This document shows positions 16,916-24,998 of a stretch of 36,273 nt of DNA, one piece after another. The stretch covers positions 1 to 36,273 of the forward strand of contig CANCCJ010000021.1 of NCBI GenBank assembly GCA_947374535.1, in the 5' to 3' direction. Under the pieces are notes generated by a model. It did not search any database. It was not told where the DNA came from and saw only the letters and a program-made list of their open reading frames with translations. The DNA is from Comamonadaceae bacterium. GTDB taxonomy: Bacteria > Pseudomonadota > Gammaproteobacteria > Burkholderiales > Burkholderiaceae. The stretch's first letter is position 1. Each line of letters starts with the position of its first letter. Position numbers and translations under genes: made by a program.

Positions 16916-17886
16916 TGCAAACTCAATCCACGTTGACGCAGAAAGCCAACCAATGGGCGCGGGTCGGATTGTCGATCTCTTTGGCATTACTAATCGCAGC
17001 ACCATTCATTGGCATCTATCCCATCTTCATGATGAAAGCCCTGTGCTACGCGATGTTTGCATTGGCCTTCAATTTATTGATGGGCTTTACAGGTTTGCTT
17101 TCTTTTGGACATGCCGCATTTTTCGGCGCGGCTGGATACACAACCGGTTTGCTGATGCGTTCATTTGGTTGGTCTCCAGAAATGGGCGTTCTAGCAGGCA
17201 CAGCAATCGCTAGCGTGTGCGGGTTAGGCGTTGGACTCATTGCCATTCGCCGCCAAGGCATTTACTTTGCGATGGTCACACTGGCCATGGCGCAAATGTT
17301 TTATTTCGTTTTTCTCCAAGCGCCCTTCACGGGTGGTGAGGATGGATTGCAAGGCGTACCTCGTGGCGAATTGCTTGGATTGATTCCTCTAGACAATGAT
17401 CTCTCGCTTTATTTTGTTGTGCTGGCCGTGTTTGTAGCCGTCTTCATGTTTGTCATTCGCATCGTTCATTCACCCTACGGGCAGGTTTTGAAAGCGATTC
17501 GTGAAAATGAATCTCGCGCCATTTCCTTGGGCTACAACGTGAATAAATACAAGTTGATGGCATTCGTCTTATCCACGGCCATCGCTGGTTTGGCTGGATC
17601 AATGAAAACATTGGCCCTTGGCTTTGTGACATTGAATGATGCGCATTGGTCGTTATCGGGTGAAGTCATTTTGATGACCTTATTGGGTGGCTTAGGCACC
17701 TTCACAGGTCCGGCTCTAGGCGCCTTCACCATCATTGGCCTTCAGAATTTCTTAGCAGATCAAGTAGGTTCTTGGATTAACGTCATCATCGGTGTGATTT
17801 TTGTCATTTGTGTCGTCGCATTCAGACGTGGTTTTATTGGCGAGCTAAAACACTGGATGTCGGTGCGAAACGAAACTCAAACTTAA
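16912..17886 (+). CDS. livM: Branched-chain amino acid-type ABC transporter permease LivM-like
   Basis: The 324-residue second permease shows the LivM hallmarks ALAFNLLMGFTGLLSFGHAAFF, GLIAIRRQGIYFAMVTLAMA, the coupling helix SPYGQVLKAIRENESRAISLGY and the C-terminal LLGGLGTFTGPALGAF. About nine or ten hydrophobic segments are visible. The start at 16912 overlaps the livH stop by 4 bp; an ATG one codon later at 16915 is equally possible. It is the last gene of the five-gene importer operon; only 61 bp separate it from the Stealth gene. Confidence 0.93.
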   Translation: MMQTQSTLTQKANQWARVGLSISLALLIAAPFIGIYPIFMMKALCYAMFALAFNLLMGFTGLLSFGHAAFFGAAGYTTGLLMRSFGWSPEMGVLAGTAIASVCGLGVGLIAIRRQGIYFAMVTLAMAQMFYFVFLQAPFTGGEDGLQGVPRGELLGLIPLDNDLSLYFVVLAVFVAVFMFVIRIVHSPYGQVLKAIRENESRAISLGYNVNKYKLMAFVLSTAIAGLAGSMKTLALGFVTLNDAHWSLSGEVILMTLLGGLGTFTGPALGAFTIIGLQNFLADQVGSWINVIIGVIFVICVVAFRRGFIGELKHWMSVRNETQT

Positions 17887-17903
17887 ATGCATCACTGGCA
17901 TTA

Positions 17904-17946
17904 ACCTGACGTAACTCAGGTCAAAGCCTCACTTCTAAAATAGAAG
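17904..17946 (+). promoter_or_regulatory. livM-Stealth gap: two inverted repeats and a -10-like box placed for a leaderless start
   Basis: The 61-bp gap holds ACCTGA-N6-TCAGGT (17904-17921) and CTTCTA-AAA-TAGAAG (17932-17946). Neither is followed by a T run, so they are not clear terminators. The hexamer TAAAAT at 17936-17941 ends exactly 6 bp before the ATG at 17948. If used as a -10 box, transcription would begin at or next to the A of the start codon. No convincing -35 box or spaced Shine-Dalgarno sequence is seen. Confidence 0.35.
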
Positions 17947-17947
17947 G

Positions 17948-18979
17948 ATGCACAAATCCTCCAACATCGACATTGTTTATCTTTGGGTCGATGGCAACGA
18001 TGACGGGTGGCGAGCCAAGAGGCAAAGCGCTTACGATCGCATCCATACCAATGGCGACAACTCTATTGCGCGATTTGGAAACGTTGAAGGCCGCTTTCGT
18101 GACAACGAAGAGTTACGTTTCAGTCTGCGCGCATTGGAATCATTCTTTCCTAACCATGGTCATATTTACATCGTGACCGATGGGCAAGTACCCGCTTGGC
18201 TGCACCCCTCGCCTCAACTCACCCTGATTGACCACCGCGACCTGATACCAGAGGCTTCACTGCCCACTTTTGACTCTGGCCATATTGAGTCGTATATCCA
18301 CCGCATACCCGGCCTGTCAGAACGTTATTTCTACTTAAATGATGACGTCTTCTTTGGCGCTCCCGTGTGTGTGGAGGATTGGTTCTTCGAAGACGGCTTC
18401 TACGTTGCTTGGTCAGATGAGCCAGAAGTCCTTGGCCACGTCATGCAAACCGATGCAAGCTCTTTAGAAAATGCCAGTCGCTTATCCAAGCAATGGCTGC
18501 AGACCAAAGCGGAAAAAATCAAACAAAATCAGTTAGCGCCCTCAAGGCCGCTGAGCACCCGCTATAGCCACACTTCACGGACCTTTGCGCACTCACCACG
18601 CCCCATGTTGAAATCGATCTTGATCGAGATCGAACACGAAGCCATGGATTTATTCGAACGCGTACGCTCTACCGTTTTTCGCAGCTGGGACAAACCCACC
18701 ATCGTGTCAGACTTTGTGTTGCGATGGGCCTTGGCACATGGGCTTGCACAAGTCAAAGACCATTCGCACCTCTACATCGCCACGGGGGAAGCGCTAGAGA
18801 GTCAGGCCCTTCAGCTTCTGAAAAAACAGTTTGGAAAACTCGATTTCTTTTGCATCAACGACACCACAGATGACGCACTGACAGCAGACCCCAGACTCAC
18901 CCAAGTTCGCAACGTACTGATGCAACTCTTACCCACGCCATCCCTATTTGAACTGGGAAGAACCTCAACGTGCCCATAA
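17948..18979 (+). CDS. Stealth-family sugar-phosphate transferase (capsule/surface polysaccharide)
   Basis: The 343-residue protein shows all four Stealth conserved regions. CR1 is IDIVYLWVDGNDDGW (about 7-21). CR2 is RFRDNEELRFSLRALE through LPTFDSGHIESYIHRIPGL to YLNDDVFFG (about 49-137). CR3 is YSHTSRTFAHSPRPM (about 206-220). CR4 is FFCINDTTDD (about 300-309). Stealth enzymes transfer hexose-1-phosphate to build phosphodiester-linked polysaccharides (for example Neisseria meningitidis capsule), and eukaryotic GlcNAc-1-phosphotransferase is related. There is no signal peptide, so it is cytoplasmic. No other capsule genes are adjacent. Its 3' end overlaps the next gene by 10 bp, tying it to the DUF2256/cryptochrome genes. 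Confidence 0.88.
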   Translation: MHKSSNIDIVYLWVDGNDDGWRAKRQSAYDRIHTNGDNSIARFGNVEGRFRDNEELRFSLRALESFFPNHGHIYIVTDGQVPAWLHPSPQLTLIDHRDLIPEASLPTFDSGHIESYIHRIPGLSERYFYLNDDVFFGAPVCVEDWFFEDGFYVAWSDEPEVLGHVMQTDASSLENASRLSKQWLQTKAEKIKQNQLAPSRPLSTRYSHTSRTFAHSPRPMLKSILIEIEHEAMDLFERVRSTVFRSWDKPTIVSDFVLRWALAHGLAQVKDHSHLYIATGEALESQALQLLKKQFGKLDFFCINDTTDDALTADPRLTQVRNVLMQLLPTPSLFELGRTSTCP

Positions 18980-19152
18980 AGCAAACTTTCAAAGGCAACA
19001 AACAAAGTCTGCCAAGTAAGCCCTGTACTGTTTGCGGTCGTGACATGACATGGCGCAAAGCATGGGCCAAGAATTGGGAGCAAGTGCTTTACTGCTCCAC
19101 CGCTTGTCGCCAAAAAAAGTCCGTCATCAGCAAGCGATCAACCACACCATGA
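18970..19152 (+). CDS. DUF2256 zinc-ribbon small protein
   Basis: This 60-residue protein has a four-cysteine zinc-ribbon pattern: Cys19/Cys22 (KPCTVCGR) and Cys42/Cys46 (YCSTACR). Between them lies MTWRKAWAKNWEQV, which matches the DUF2256 consensus. Function is unknown; the family is known for sitting beside cryptochrome/photolyase-related genes, as it does here. It starts at GTG 18970 inside the end of the Stealth gene, with GGAAG at 18956-18960 upstream. Its TGA overlaps the ATG of the cryptochrome gene (ATGA, 19149-19152). It is short and overlapped on both sides, so it is easily missed. Confidence 0.85.
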   Translation: MPIKQTFKGNKQSLPSKPCTVCGRDMTWRKAWAKNWEQVLYCSTACRQKKSVISKRSTTP

Positions 19153-20690
19153 CCTCTGCCATGCGACACCTCGTGTTAATTTTGGGGGATCAGCTCGATG
19201 CACACGCCTCGGCGTTGAGCGATTTCGATCCAACGCAAGATGCCATCTGGATGGCTGAGGTAGACGAAGAATCAACCCACGTTGCGTCGTCCAAACAACG
19301 CACCACTGTGTTTTTGAGTGCCATGCGCCACTTCGCAGCGGGCCTCAGAGCACGCGGTTGGTCCGTTATCTACAGCGAACTAGATTGCGCCAACAACTCA
19401 GGCACTTTGGCGGGTGAACTTGACAAGGCCATCCTCCAGAACAAACCTCAGCAGCTGGTCATGACCGCCCCTGGAGAATGGCGAGTCCTACAAAACTTGC
19501 GTTCAATGGCTCGCAAACACGGACTGAACTTAGACATTCGTGACGACTCGCACTTCTTCAGTGCCGTACGTGAGTTCGCGCAACATGCCAGCGGACGAAA
19601 GCAACTGCGCTTAGAGTTTTTCTACCGTGAGATGCGCCAAAAAACAGGCATCTTGATGAACGGCAAAAAACCGATCGGGGAAGCATGGAACTTTGATGCA
19701 GACAACCGAGGAAGCTTTGGCAAACAAGGTCCTGGACTTTTGCCACACCCAAGTCGGTTTGAGCCGGATGCCATCACACGCGATGTCATGAACTTGGTGA
19801 ACCGAAGATTCACAGACCACCCTGGTTCTATTGATAGTTTCGGATGGCCAGTCACTCGCGACCAAGCGCTTAAGGCGCTTTCTGATTTCATCTCATACCG
19901 GCTACCCAGTTTTGGTCTTTACCAAGATGCGATGTGGGAAGGCGAAGTTTGGCTCTATCACTCCCATCTGTCTTGCGCGTTGAATTTAAAACTACTCAAC
20001 CCAAGAGAAGTTGTGGCAGCGGCAGAAGAAGCGCTTCGTCTGGACCATGCACCGCTCCAAGCCGTAGAAGGCTTTGTGCGGCAAATATTAGGCTGGCGTG
20101 AATACGTGCGGGGCATCTACTGGATGCACATGCCCGACTACGCCAACAGCAATGCATTGGAGGCGCACGAACCGCTGCCCGAGTTTTACTGGACAGGGCA
20201 AACCGACATGGCGTGTTTACGTGACGCCATCCATCAAACGCTTGAACATGGCTACGCACACCACATCCAACGTTTGATGGTGACAGGCCTGTACGCTTTG
20301 CTGCTTGGGGTCGAGCCCAAAGCGGTACATGAGTGGTATTTGGGTGTGTATGTCGACGCTGTGGAGTGGGTCGAACTACCCAACACGCTTGGCATGAGTC
20401 AGTTTGCTGATGGCGGGCTCATGTCAAGCAAGCCCTATATTGCCAGCGGCAAATATATCGATCGCATGAGCAACCATTGCAAGGGCTGTCGATTCAACCC
20501 AGCGGAGTCAACCGGTGAAACCGCCTGCCCTTTCACCACCTTGTATTGGGATTACCTCATCAAGCACGCTGACATGCTTGCAAAAAATCCTCGAATGCTG
20601 ATGCAACTCAAAAATGTCAACCGCCTCAGTGCCGAGGCGCGTGAAGCCATTGCCAGACAAGCCCAAACTCATCGGGCCGTCAAAGGCTAA
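19149..20690 (+). CDS. Iron-sulfur bacterial cryptochrome / (6-4) photolyase (FeS-BCP, PhrB/CryB type)
   Basis: The 513-residue flavoprotein starts with LVLILGDQLD, the N-terminal alpha/beta antenna domain of the deoxyribodipyrimidine photolyase-related group. The helical FAD domain includes GWREYVRGIYW and EWYLGVYVDAVEWVELPNTL. The [4Fe-4S] ligands are Cys356, Cys444, Cys447 and Cys460, spaced 88-3-13, the same spacing as Agrobacterium PhrB. Members repair (6-4) photoproducts or regulate light responses (Rhodobacter CryB). The start at 19149 is preferred over 19050 because the upstream codons overlap the DUF2256 gene and lack the fold; 19149 also gives ATGA coupling. The 3' end overlaps the convergent ABC exporter gene by 11 bp. 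Confidence 0.93.
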   Translation: MTSAMRHLVLILGDQLDAHASALSDFDPTQDAIWMAEVDEESTHVASSKQRTTVFLSAMRHFAAGLRARGWSVIYSELDCANNSGTLAGELDKAILQNKPQQLVMTAPGEWRVLQNLRSMARKHGLNLDIRDDSHFFSAVREFAQHASGRKQLRLEFFYREMRQKTGILMNGKKPIGEAWNFDADNRGSFGKQGPGLLPHPSRFEPDAITRDVMNLVNRRFTDHPGSIDSFGWPVTRDQALKALSDFISYRLPSFGLYQDAMWEGEVWLYHSHLSCALNLKLLNPREVVAAAEEALRLDHAPLQAVEGFVRQILGWREYVRGIYWMHMPDYANSNALEAHEPLPEFYWTGQTDMACLRDAIHQTLEHGYAHHIQRLMVTGLYALLLGVEPKAVHEWYLGVYVDAVEWVELPNTLGMSQFADGGLMSSKPYIASGKYIDRMSNHCKGCRFNPAESTGETACPFTTLYWDYLIKHADMLAKNPRMLMQLKNVNRLSAEAREAIARQAQTHRAVKG

Positions 20691-22446
20691 GAGACTGAGA
20701 GTCAGAAAACTGCAGCGCCGCCAAACTGGCGTACAAACCCCCACGGGCCATCAACTCGGCATGCGTGCCCTGCTCCACCATACGACCATGGTCGAGCACC
20801 CAGATGCAATCTGCGCGTTGCACCGTCGCCAATCGGTGCGCAATGACCAGCGTTGTACGGCCTTGCATGGCTTTCTCTAAAGCGGCTTGCACCATGCGTT
20901 CGCTGTTGGCATCTAAGGCACTGGTGGCTTCGTCGAGCAATAGCAACGGTGGGTTTTTCAAAATCGCACGCGCGATCGCAATGCGCTGACGTTGCCCGCC
21001 CGACAAGCGCACACCTCTGTCTCCCAAATAGGTATCAAAACCTTGAGGCAACTCAGCGATAAATTCTTGTGCAAATGCGGCTTGTGCCGCGGCGTGAACC
21101 TCTTCGTCAGTGGCTTCAGGCTTGCCGTAGAGGATGTTCTCCATCACCGTGCCAGAAAACACCACCGGCTCCTGCGGCACCACACCGATGCGGTGTCGCA
21201 AATCGTTCAAATCCATCTGTTCAATTGCCACACCATCGAGCAACACATCCCCCTGTTGCGGCGCATAAAAACGCATCAACAAAGAAAACAAGGTGGTCTT
21301 GCCCGAACCACTGGGCCCCACGATCGCCACAGTTTGCCCTGCATGCACATCGCCGCTCAAACCATTCACCGCCAGCTGCAGCGGACGCGAAGGGTAATGA
21401 AAATTCACCGCCCGCAACACAAGACTGGAACCTTTCTCAGGCCAAGGTGCATGTTGTGGATGCTCAGGCGATCGCACATCAGAACGGGTGTGAAGCAATT
21501 CCATCAAACGCTCGGTCGCACCCGCTGCTCGCAGCACATCGCCATACACCTCACCCAACACCGCAAACGCACTGGCCAACAAAATCACGTAAATCACAGT
21601 TTGGCCCAACTCGCCAGCCGTCGTCGTGCCTGCACGCACAGACAACGTGCCCAGATACAAACCCCAAAGCAGTGCGGCACTCGAAGCCATGATGATGAAG
21701 CCCACCAAAACCGAGCGGGCGCGTATGCGTCGTAACGATGTCGTCAAGGCTTGCGCCGTCGATGTTGTGAAACGCAAGGCTTCACGCTTCTCTGCGGTGT
21801 AACTTTGAACGACAGAAATGGCATTGAGCACCTCCGAGGCAATCGCACTCGAATCTGCCACGCGATCTAGGCTAGCACGCGAAAGCCGGCGCACTCTGCG
21901 GCCCAAATAAACGCTGGGAAACACAACCACGGTCAATACACCAAGCACTTGAAACATCAGCCATGGATTGGTCCACACCAACATCGCCATCGCGCCCAAG
22001 CCCATCACCAGATTGCGCAGTCCTATCGACAGTGACGAGCCCACCACGGTTTGCACCAGAGTGGCGTCACTGGTCAAACGCGACAACACCTCACCGGATT
22101 GCGTGGTTTCAAAAAACGTGGGACTTTGTTGCAACACATGTGCATAGACTTTGTTTTTGACATCCACCGTGATCTTTTCGCCCAACCAACTCACGGTGTA
22201 AAAACGCAGGGCAGAAAAAATTGCCAAAGCAACCGCCACCAAAAAGAGTTCGACAAACTTGGTAGCCAAGACGCCTGTGTCCGCAGCTCCCCCCAAACCT
22301 TGGTCAATCAAGTTACGCAATGCCCAAGGAAAAGCCAAGGTGGTGGCCGCAGCCAGTATCAAGAAAAGTCCTGCACAAGCCACTTGGATTCGATAAGGAC
22401 GAATGAATGGCAGCAGGCCCGACAGCGATTTAGGTGAAGATTTCAT
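20680..22446 (-). CDS. MsbA-like ABC exporter half-transporter (fused membrane and ATPase domains)
   Basis: The 588-residue protein has an N-terminal six-helix exporter membrane domain (about 20-310). It includes the coupling segment FFETTQSGEVLSRLTSDATL and YTAEKREALRF. The ATPase domain has Walker A GPSGSGKTT (377-385), Q-loop VVPQEPVVFSGT, signature LSGGQRQRIAIARA, Walker B LLLLDEATSALD and the H-loop VIAHRLATV. It would work as a homodimer in the inner membrane, exporting lipids, drugs or peptides; the sequence does not choose among them. It stands alone on the minus strand and converges with the cryptochrome gene. Confidence 0.93.
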   Translation of the reverse strand: MKSSPKSLSGLLPFIRPYRIQVACAGLFLILAAATTLAFPWALRNLIDQGLGGAADTGVLATKFVELFLVAVALAIFSALRFYTVSWLGEKITVDVKNKVYAHVLQQSPTFFETTQSGEVLSRLTSDATLVQTVVGSSLSIGLRNLVMGLGAMAMLVWTNPWLMFQVLGVLTVVVFPSVYLGRRVRRLSRASLDRVADSSAIASEVLNAISVVQSYTAEKREALRFTTSTAQALTTSLRRIRARSVLVGFIIMASSAALLWGLYLGTLSVRAGTTTAGELGQTVIYVILLASAFAVLGEVYGDVLRAAGATERLMELLHTRSDVRSPEHPQHAPWPEKGSSLVLRAVNFHYPSRPLQLAVNGLSGDVHAGQTVAIVGPSGSGKTTLFSLLMRFYAPQQGDVLLDGVAIEQMDLNDLRHRIGVVPQEPVVFSGTVMENILYGKPEATDEEVHAAAQAAFAQEFIAELPQGFDTYLGDRGVRLSGGQRQRIAIARAILKNPPLLLLDEATSALDANSERMVQAALEKAMQGRTTLVIAHRLATVQRADCIWVLDHGRMVEQGTHAELMARGGLYASLAALQFSDSQSLSL

Positions 22447-22511
22447 GCCCTTCGATTATCTGCACAAACACGACTTAAGGAACAAACCTTAGACAGCAAC
22501 TCGGGCAAGCG

Positions 22512-22522
22512 ATAACTGTTAT
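22512..22522. promoter_or_regulatory. Dyad ATAAC-T-GTTAT upstream of the exported-protein operon
   Basis: A perfect 11-bp dyad lies in the 187-bp region between the divergent ABC exporter and CMD-like genes. It could be an operator for either gene. Nothing else distinctive is seen in this gap apart from a possible -10 TATAAG at about 22580. Confidence 0.25.
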
Positions 22523-22633
22523 TGGGTGTCCGACACGCGACTCAGAAATCGTAAAACGTAAGAAAAACGGGGTTATCCCTATAAGCCGCTGGATTCAAAT
22601 GACGCATCGAATACACCACGCAAGGACCTAGCC

Positions 22634-23278
22634 ATGTCATTTCAAATCAGCAAATTCCTCGGACTTGTGCTGTGCGCACTCAGCATTTCAGTGCAAGCAC
22701 AAACGCCGCCCAAACCAGGGGCCCCCAAACGTTTTCCGCAAATCACGCTGGAGCAAATCGCGCCTGAAGGCCAAGCCTTGGCAAAAGAGATCATTCAAAT
22801 TTCAAGTGTGGGTTTGGGTGGTCCTTACAACATCATGTTCAGAAGTCCTGTCTATGCAGAACGCATGAAAAAACTTCTGGACTATCTCCGCTTCAATACA
22901 TCGCTGCCAACACGCCTGAATGAATTTGCAATTTTAATTCAGGGCTACGAATGGAAGTCCCAAGTCGAGTGGTATGCGCACTACCCATTGGCACTCAAAG
23001 CCGGTTTACCGCAATCCGTCGCAGACGATTTGAAGATGGGCATCCGGCCGCGTAATATGGCCCCTGACGAAGAAATGGTTTACGACATCAGCATGACACT
23101 GATGAAGGAACACGAGATTTCAGACGCCATGTTTGAGAAAGCCAAAAAAGTTTTTTCAGAGCAACAAATTGTGGACTTGGTTGCCGTCAGTGGCACTTAT
23201 GTCACCGTGGCCATGCTGCTGGCGGTGGGTCAAGAAATGTCACCTGAGGGCAAGCCACTTCCCTTCCCAGCCAAATAA
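22634..23278 (+). CDS. Exported carboxymuconolactone decarboxylase-like (AhpD fold) protein
   Basis: The 214-residue protein has a signal peptide (hydrophobic 8-21, AQA cleavage near 23). Its core matches the CMD/AhpD-like family: LPTRLNEFAILIQGYEWKSQ, then EWYAHYPLALKAGLPQSV. The CMD pattern E...IL...yEW..H...A..aG is present. The CxxC redox pair of AhpD is absent, so peroxidase-type chemistry is unlikely; a decarboxylase or hydrolase role remains possible. Export is unusual, as most CMD proteins are cytoplasmic. It is first in a run of four genes, all encoding signal peptides, with a 30-bp gap to the next. Confidence 0.82.
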   Translation: MSFQISKFLGLVLCALSISVQAQTPPKPGAPKRFPQITLEQIAPEGQALAKEIIQISSVGLGGPYNIMFRSPVYAERMKKLLDYLRFNTSLPTRLNEFAILIQGYEWKSQVEWYAHYPLALKAGLPQSVADDLKMGIRPRNMAPDEEMVYDISMTLMKEHEISDAMFEKAKKVFSEQQIVDLVAVSGTYVTVAMLLAVGQEMSPEGKPLPFPAK

Positions 23279-23308
23279 ACGCACGATCAACTCACAGGAA
23301 AAATCATC

Positions 23309-24160
23309 ATGAAATTTTTAAATCTAATGCGCTTGAAAACCTGCGTGGTCTTAGGCCTAGCTGCCATCAGCATGCACAGTGTTGGCGCCCAAACCCTAGC
23401 AACGACAACACAAGCAAAAACCGAAGTTTTGTGGCTAGGTCAGGCAGGCTTTCGCATCAAATCACCCGGTGGGCAAACCATCGTGATTGACCCGTGGCTC
23501 ACAGGTGGCCCCAAAACACCCGCTCCTTACAAAACAGATATTTCAGCATTAGGCAAAGTCGATCTGTTGTTGGTCACACATGCGCACGTCGACCACCTCG
23601 GTGATGCTCCTGCATTGGCCAAGCTGCACAAAACCGTCCTCTATGGGCCTGCCGACATGATCACCCCCTTGGTCACGCTAGGCATCATCCCCGCAGAGTT
23701 GACACACCGCTTCAACAAATCAGGCAGCATCAAGCCCCTTCCAGGCATCAAAGTCACAGCGGTGCAAGCGGAACACTCGTCGCTTTTGGTTTGGAAAAAT
23801 CCTGCGACAGAAAAGCTTGAATCTCACCCAGCCGGCGAAGCTGTGGGTTACATCATTGAGCTGGAAAACGGTTTCAAAATTTGGCATATGGGTGATACCG
23901 GCCTGTTTGGCGACATGAAGTTCATCACCGAACGCTACAAGCCTGATTTGGTGTTGATGCCCATTGGCGGCAACTTCACCATGGACCCAGAAGACGCAGC
24001 ATTCGCAGCACGTCAGTGGATCAAGCCCAAGATGGTGATTCCCATTCACTACAACTCCAACCCGCTTGCCAAAGGCACATTGGCTGAGTTCCAAGAAGCC
24101 ATGAAAGGCAGCAAAGTCAAAGTTGTCCCCATGACTGAAGGTCAAACGCTTGAGTTTTAA
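23309..24160 (+). CDS. Exported metallo-beta-lactamase-fold hydrolase (UlaG/UPF0173-like)
   Basis: The 283-residue protein has a signal peptide (cleavage near SVGA/QTL, about 27). The metal-binding motif is THAHVDHLGD (His91, His93, Asp95, His96). Further ligands are likely in VQAEHSS, HMGDTGLFGD and PIHYNSNP. The order and the start VLWLGQAGFRIKSPGGQTIV fit the L-ascorbate-6-phosphate lactonase-like group of metal-dependent hydrolases. The substrate is unknown; a lactone or ester in the periplasm is a reasonable guess. A ribosome binding site (ACAGGAAAA) lies upstream. It is followed 6 bp later by a solute-binding protein. Confidence 0.87.
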   Translation: MKFLNLMRLKTCVVLGLAAISMHSVGAQTLATTTQAKTEVLWLGQAGFRIKSPGGQTIVIDPWLTGGPKTPAPYKTDISALGKVDLLLVTHAHVDHLGDAPALAKLHKTVLYGPADMITPLVTLGIIPAELTHRFNKSGSIKPLPGIKVTAVQAEHSSLLVWKNPATEKLESHPAGEAVGYIIELENGFKIWHMGDTGLFGDMKFITERYKPDLVLMPIGGNFTMDPEDAAFAARQWIKPKMVIPIHYNSNPLAKGTLAEFQEAMKGSKVKVVPMTEGQTLEF

Positions 24161-24166
24161 GCCGCA

Positions 24167-24964
24167 ATGAAGACACGGCTCAAAAGCGTATGGACAGGGC
24201 TGTTCGCCATAGCCCTGTCAGTCCCTATGGCATGGGCACAAACGGACGCCGAAATTGCGAAGCAAATCGCACCGACTGGCACCTTGCGTGCGGTCATCAA
24301 TCTTGGCAATCCCATCCTCGCTCGCAAAGACACGTCCACAGGTGCCCCTGTCGGCGTGTCTGTCGATTTGGCCCAAGCTTTGGCGCAAAAATTCAGACTG
24401 CCTTTGACGCTGATTCCGGTTGAGTCCGCCGCTAAGTCTGTCGATGCTGTGACGCAAGGCATTGCAGATATTGGATTTTTCGCCATCGATCCTGTGCGAG
24501 GTCAAGGCATCACCTACACACCAGCGTATGTGTTGATTGAAGGCAGTTACTTGGTCAAAAAAGAGTCACCCTTGACCGATAACGCGCAAGTCGACCAAGC
24601 CCAACACCGCGTGGTCGTTGGCAAAGGCAGTGCCTACGATTTATTCCTGACCCGCGAACTCAAAGCTGCGCAATTGGTAAGAGCGCCCACCTCACCACAA
24701 GTGGTGCCTTTCTTCATGGAAGGCACTTACGACGTTGCAGCTGGCGTCAAACAGCAGCTTGAATCAGATGCACAAAAAACGGAGGGCTTACGTTTATTGC
24801 CGGGTCGATTCATGGTCATCGAGCAAGCAATGGGACAAACTAAAAACATTTCTGCCATTGCGCACGGTGCGTTAATTCAGTTCATTTCTGAAATGAAAGC
24901 CAATGGCTTTGTCCATGAGAGTCTGCTTCGCCACCAAATTGAAGGTGCCATCGTCGCGCCTTAG
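24167..24964 (+). CDS. Family 3 (amino-acid type) periplasmic solute-binding protein
   Basis: The 265-residue protein has a signal peptide (AWA cleavage near 24). The family 3 solute-binding fold is indicated by TGTLRAVINLGNPILA, APVGVSVDLAQALAQKF and VTQGIADIGFFAIDPVRGQGITYTPAY. These are the classic ligand-lobe segments. No permease or ATPase is adjacent, so it may feed a transporter elsewhere or act as an enzyme-associated binding protein. The ATG is 6 bp after the preceding stop without a good Shine-Dalgarno sequence, so it is probably translated by coupling to the upstream hydrolase. Confidence 0.88.
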   Translation: MKTRLKSVWTGLFAIALSVPMAWAQTDAEIAKQIAPTGTLRAVINLGNPILARKDTSTGAPVGVSVDLAQALAQKFRLPLTLIPVESAAKSVDAVTQGIADIGFFAIDPVRGQGITYTPAYVLIEGSYLVKKESPLTDNAQVDQAQHRVVVGKGSAYDLFLTRELKAAQLVRAPTSPQVVPFFMEGTYDVAAGVKQQLESDAQKTEGLRLLPGRFMVIEQAMGQTKNISAIAHGALIQFISEMKANGFVHESLLRHQIEGAIVAP

Positions 24965-24998
24965 TGTTTTTCATTTCCAACATCTTTGAGGTGAGTTC

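Noticed and set aside
19050..19148. Upstream ATG that would lengthen the cryptochrome by 33 residues
   Set aside because: The extra codons overlap the DUF2256 gene in another frame and precede the conserved LVLILGDQLD start; the ATG at 19149 gives a 4-bp stop/start overlap.
20992..21735. Open frames on the plus strand inside the ABC exporter gene
   Set aside because: They lie opposite a well-supported ABC exporter; the translations are His/Arg/Gln-rich and unlike any protein I recognise.
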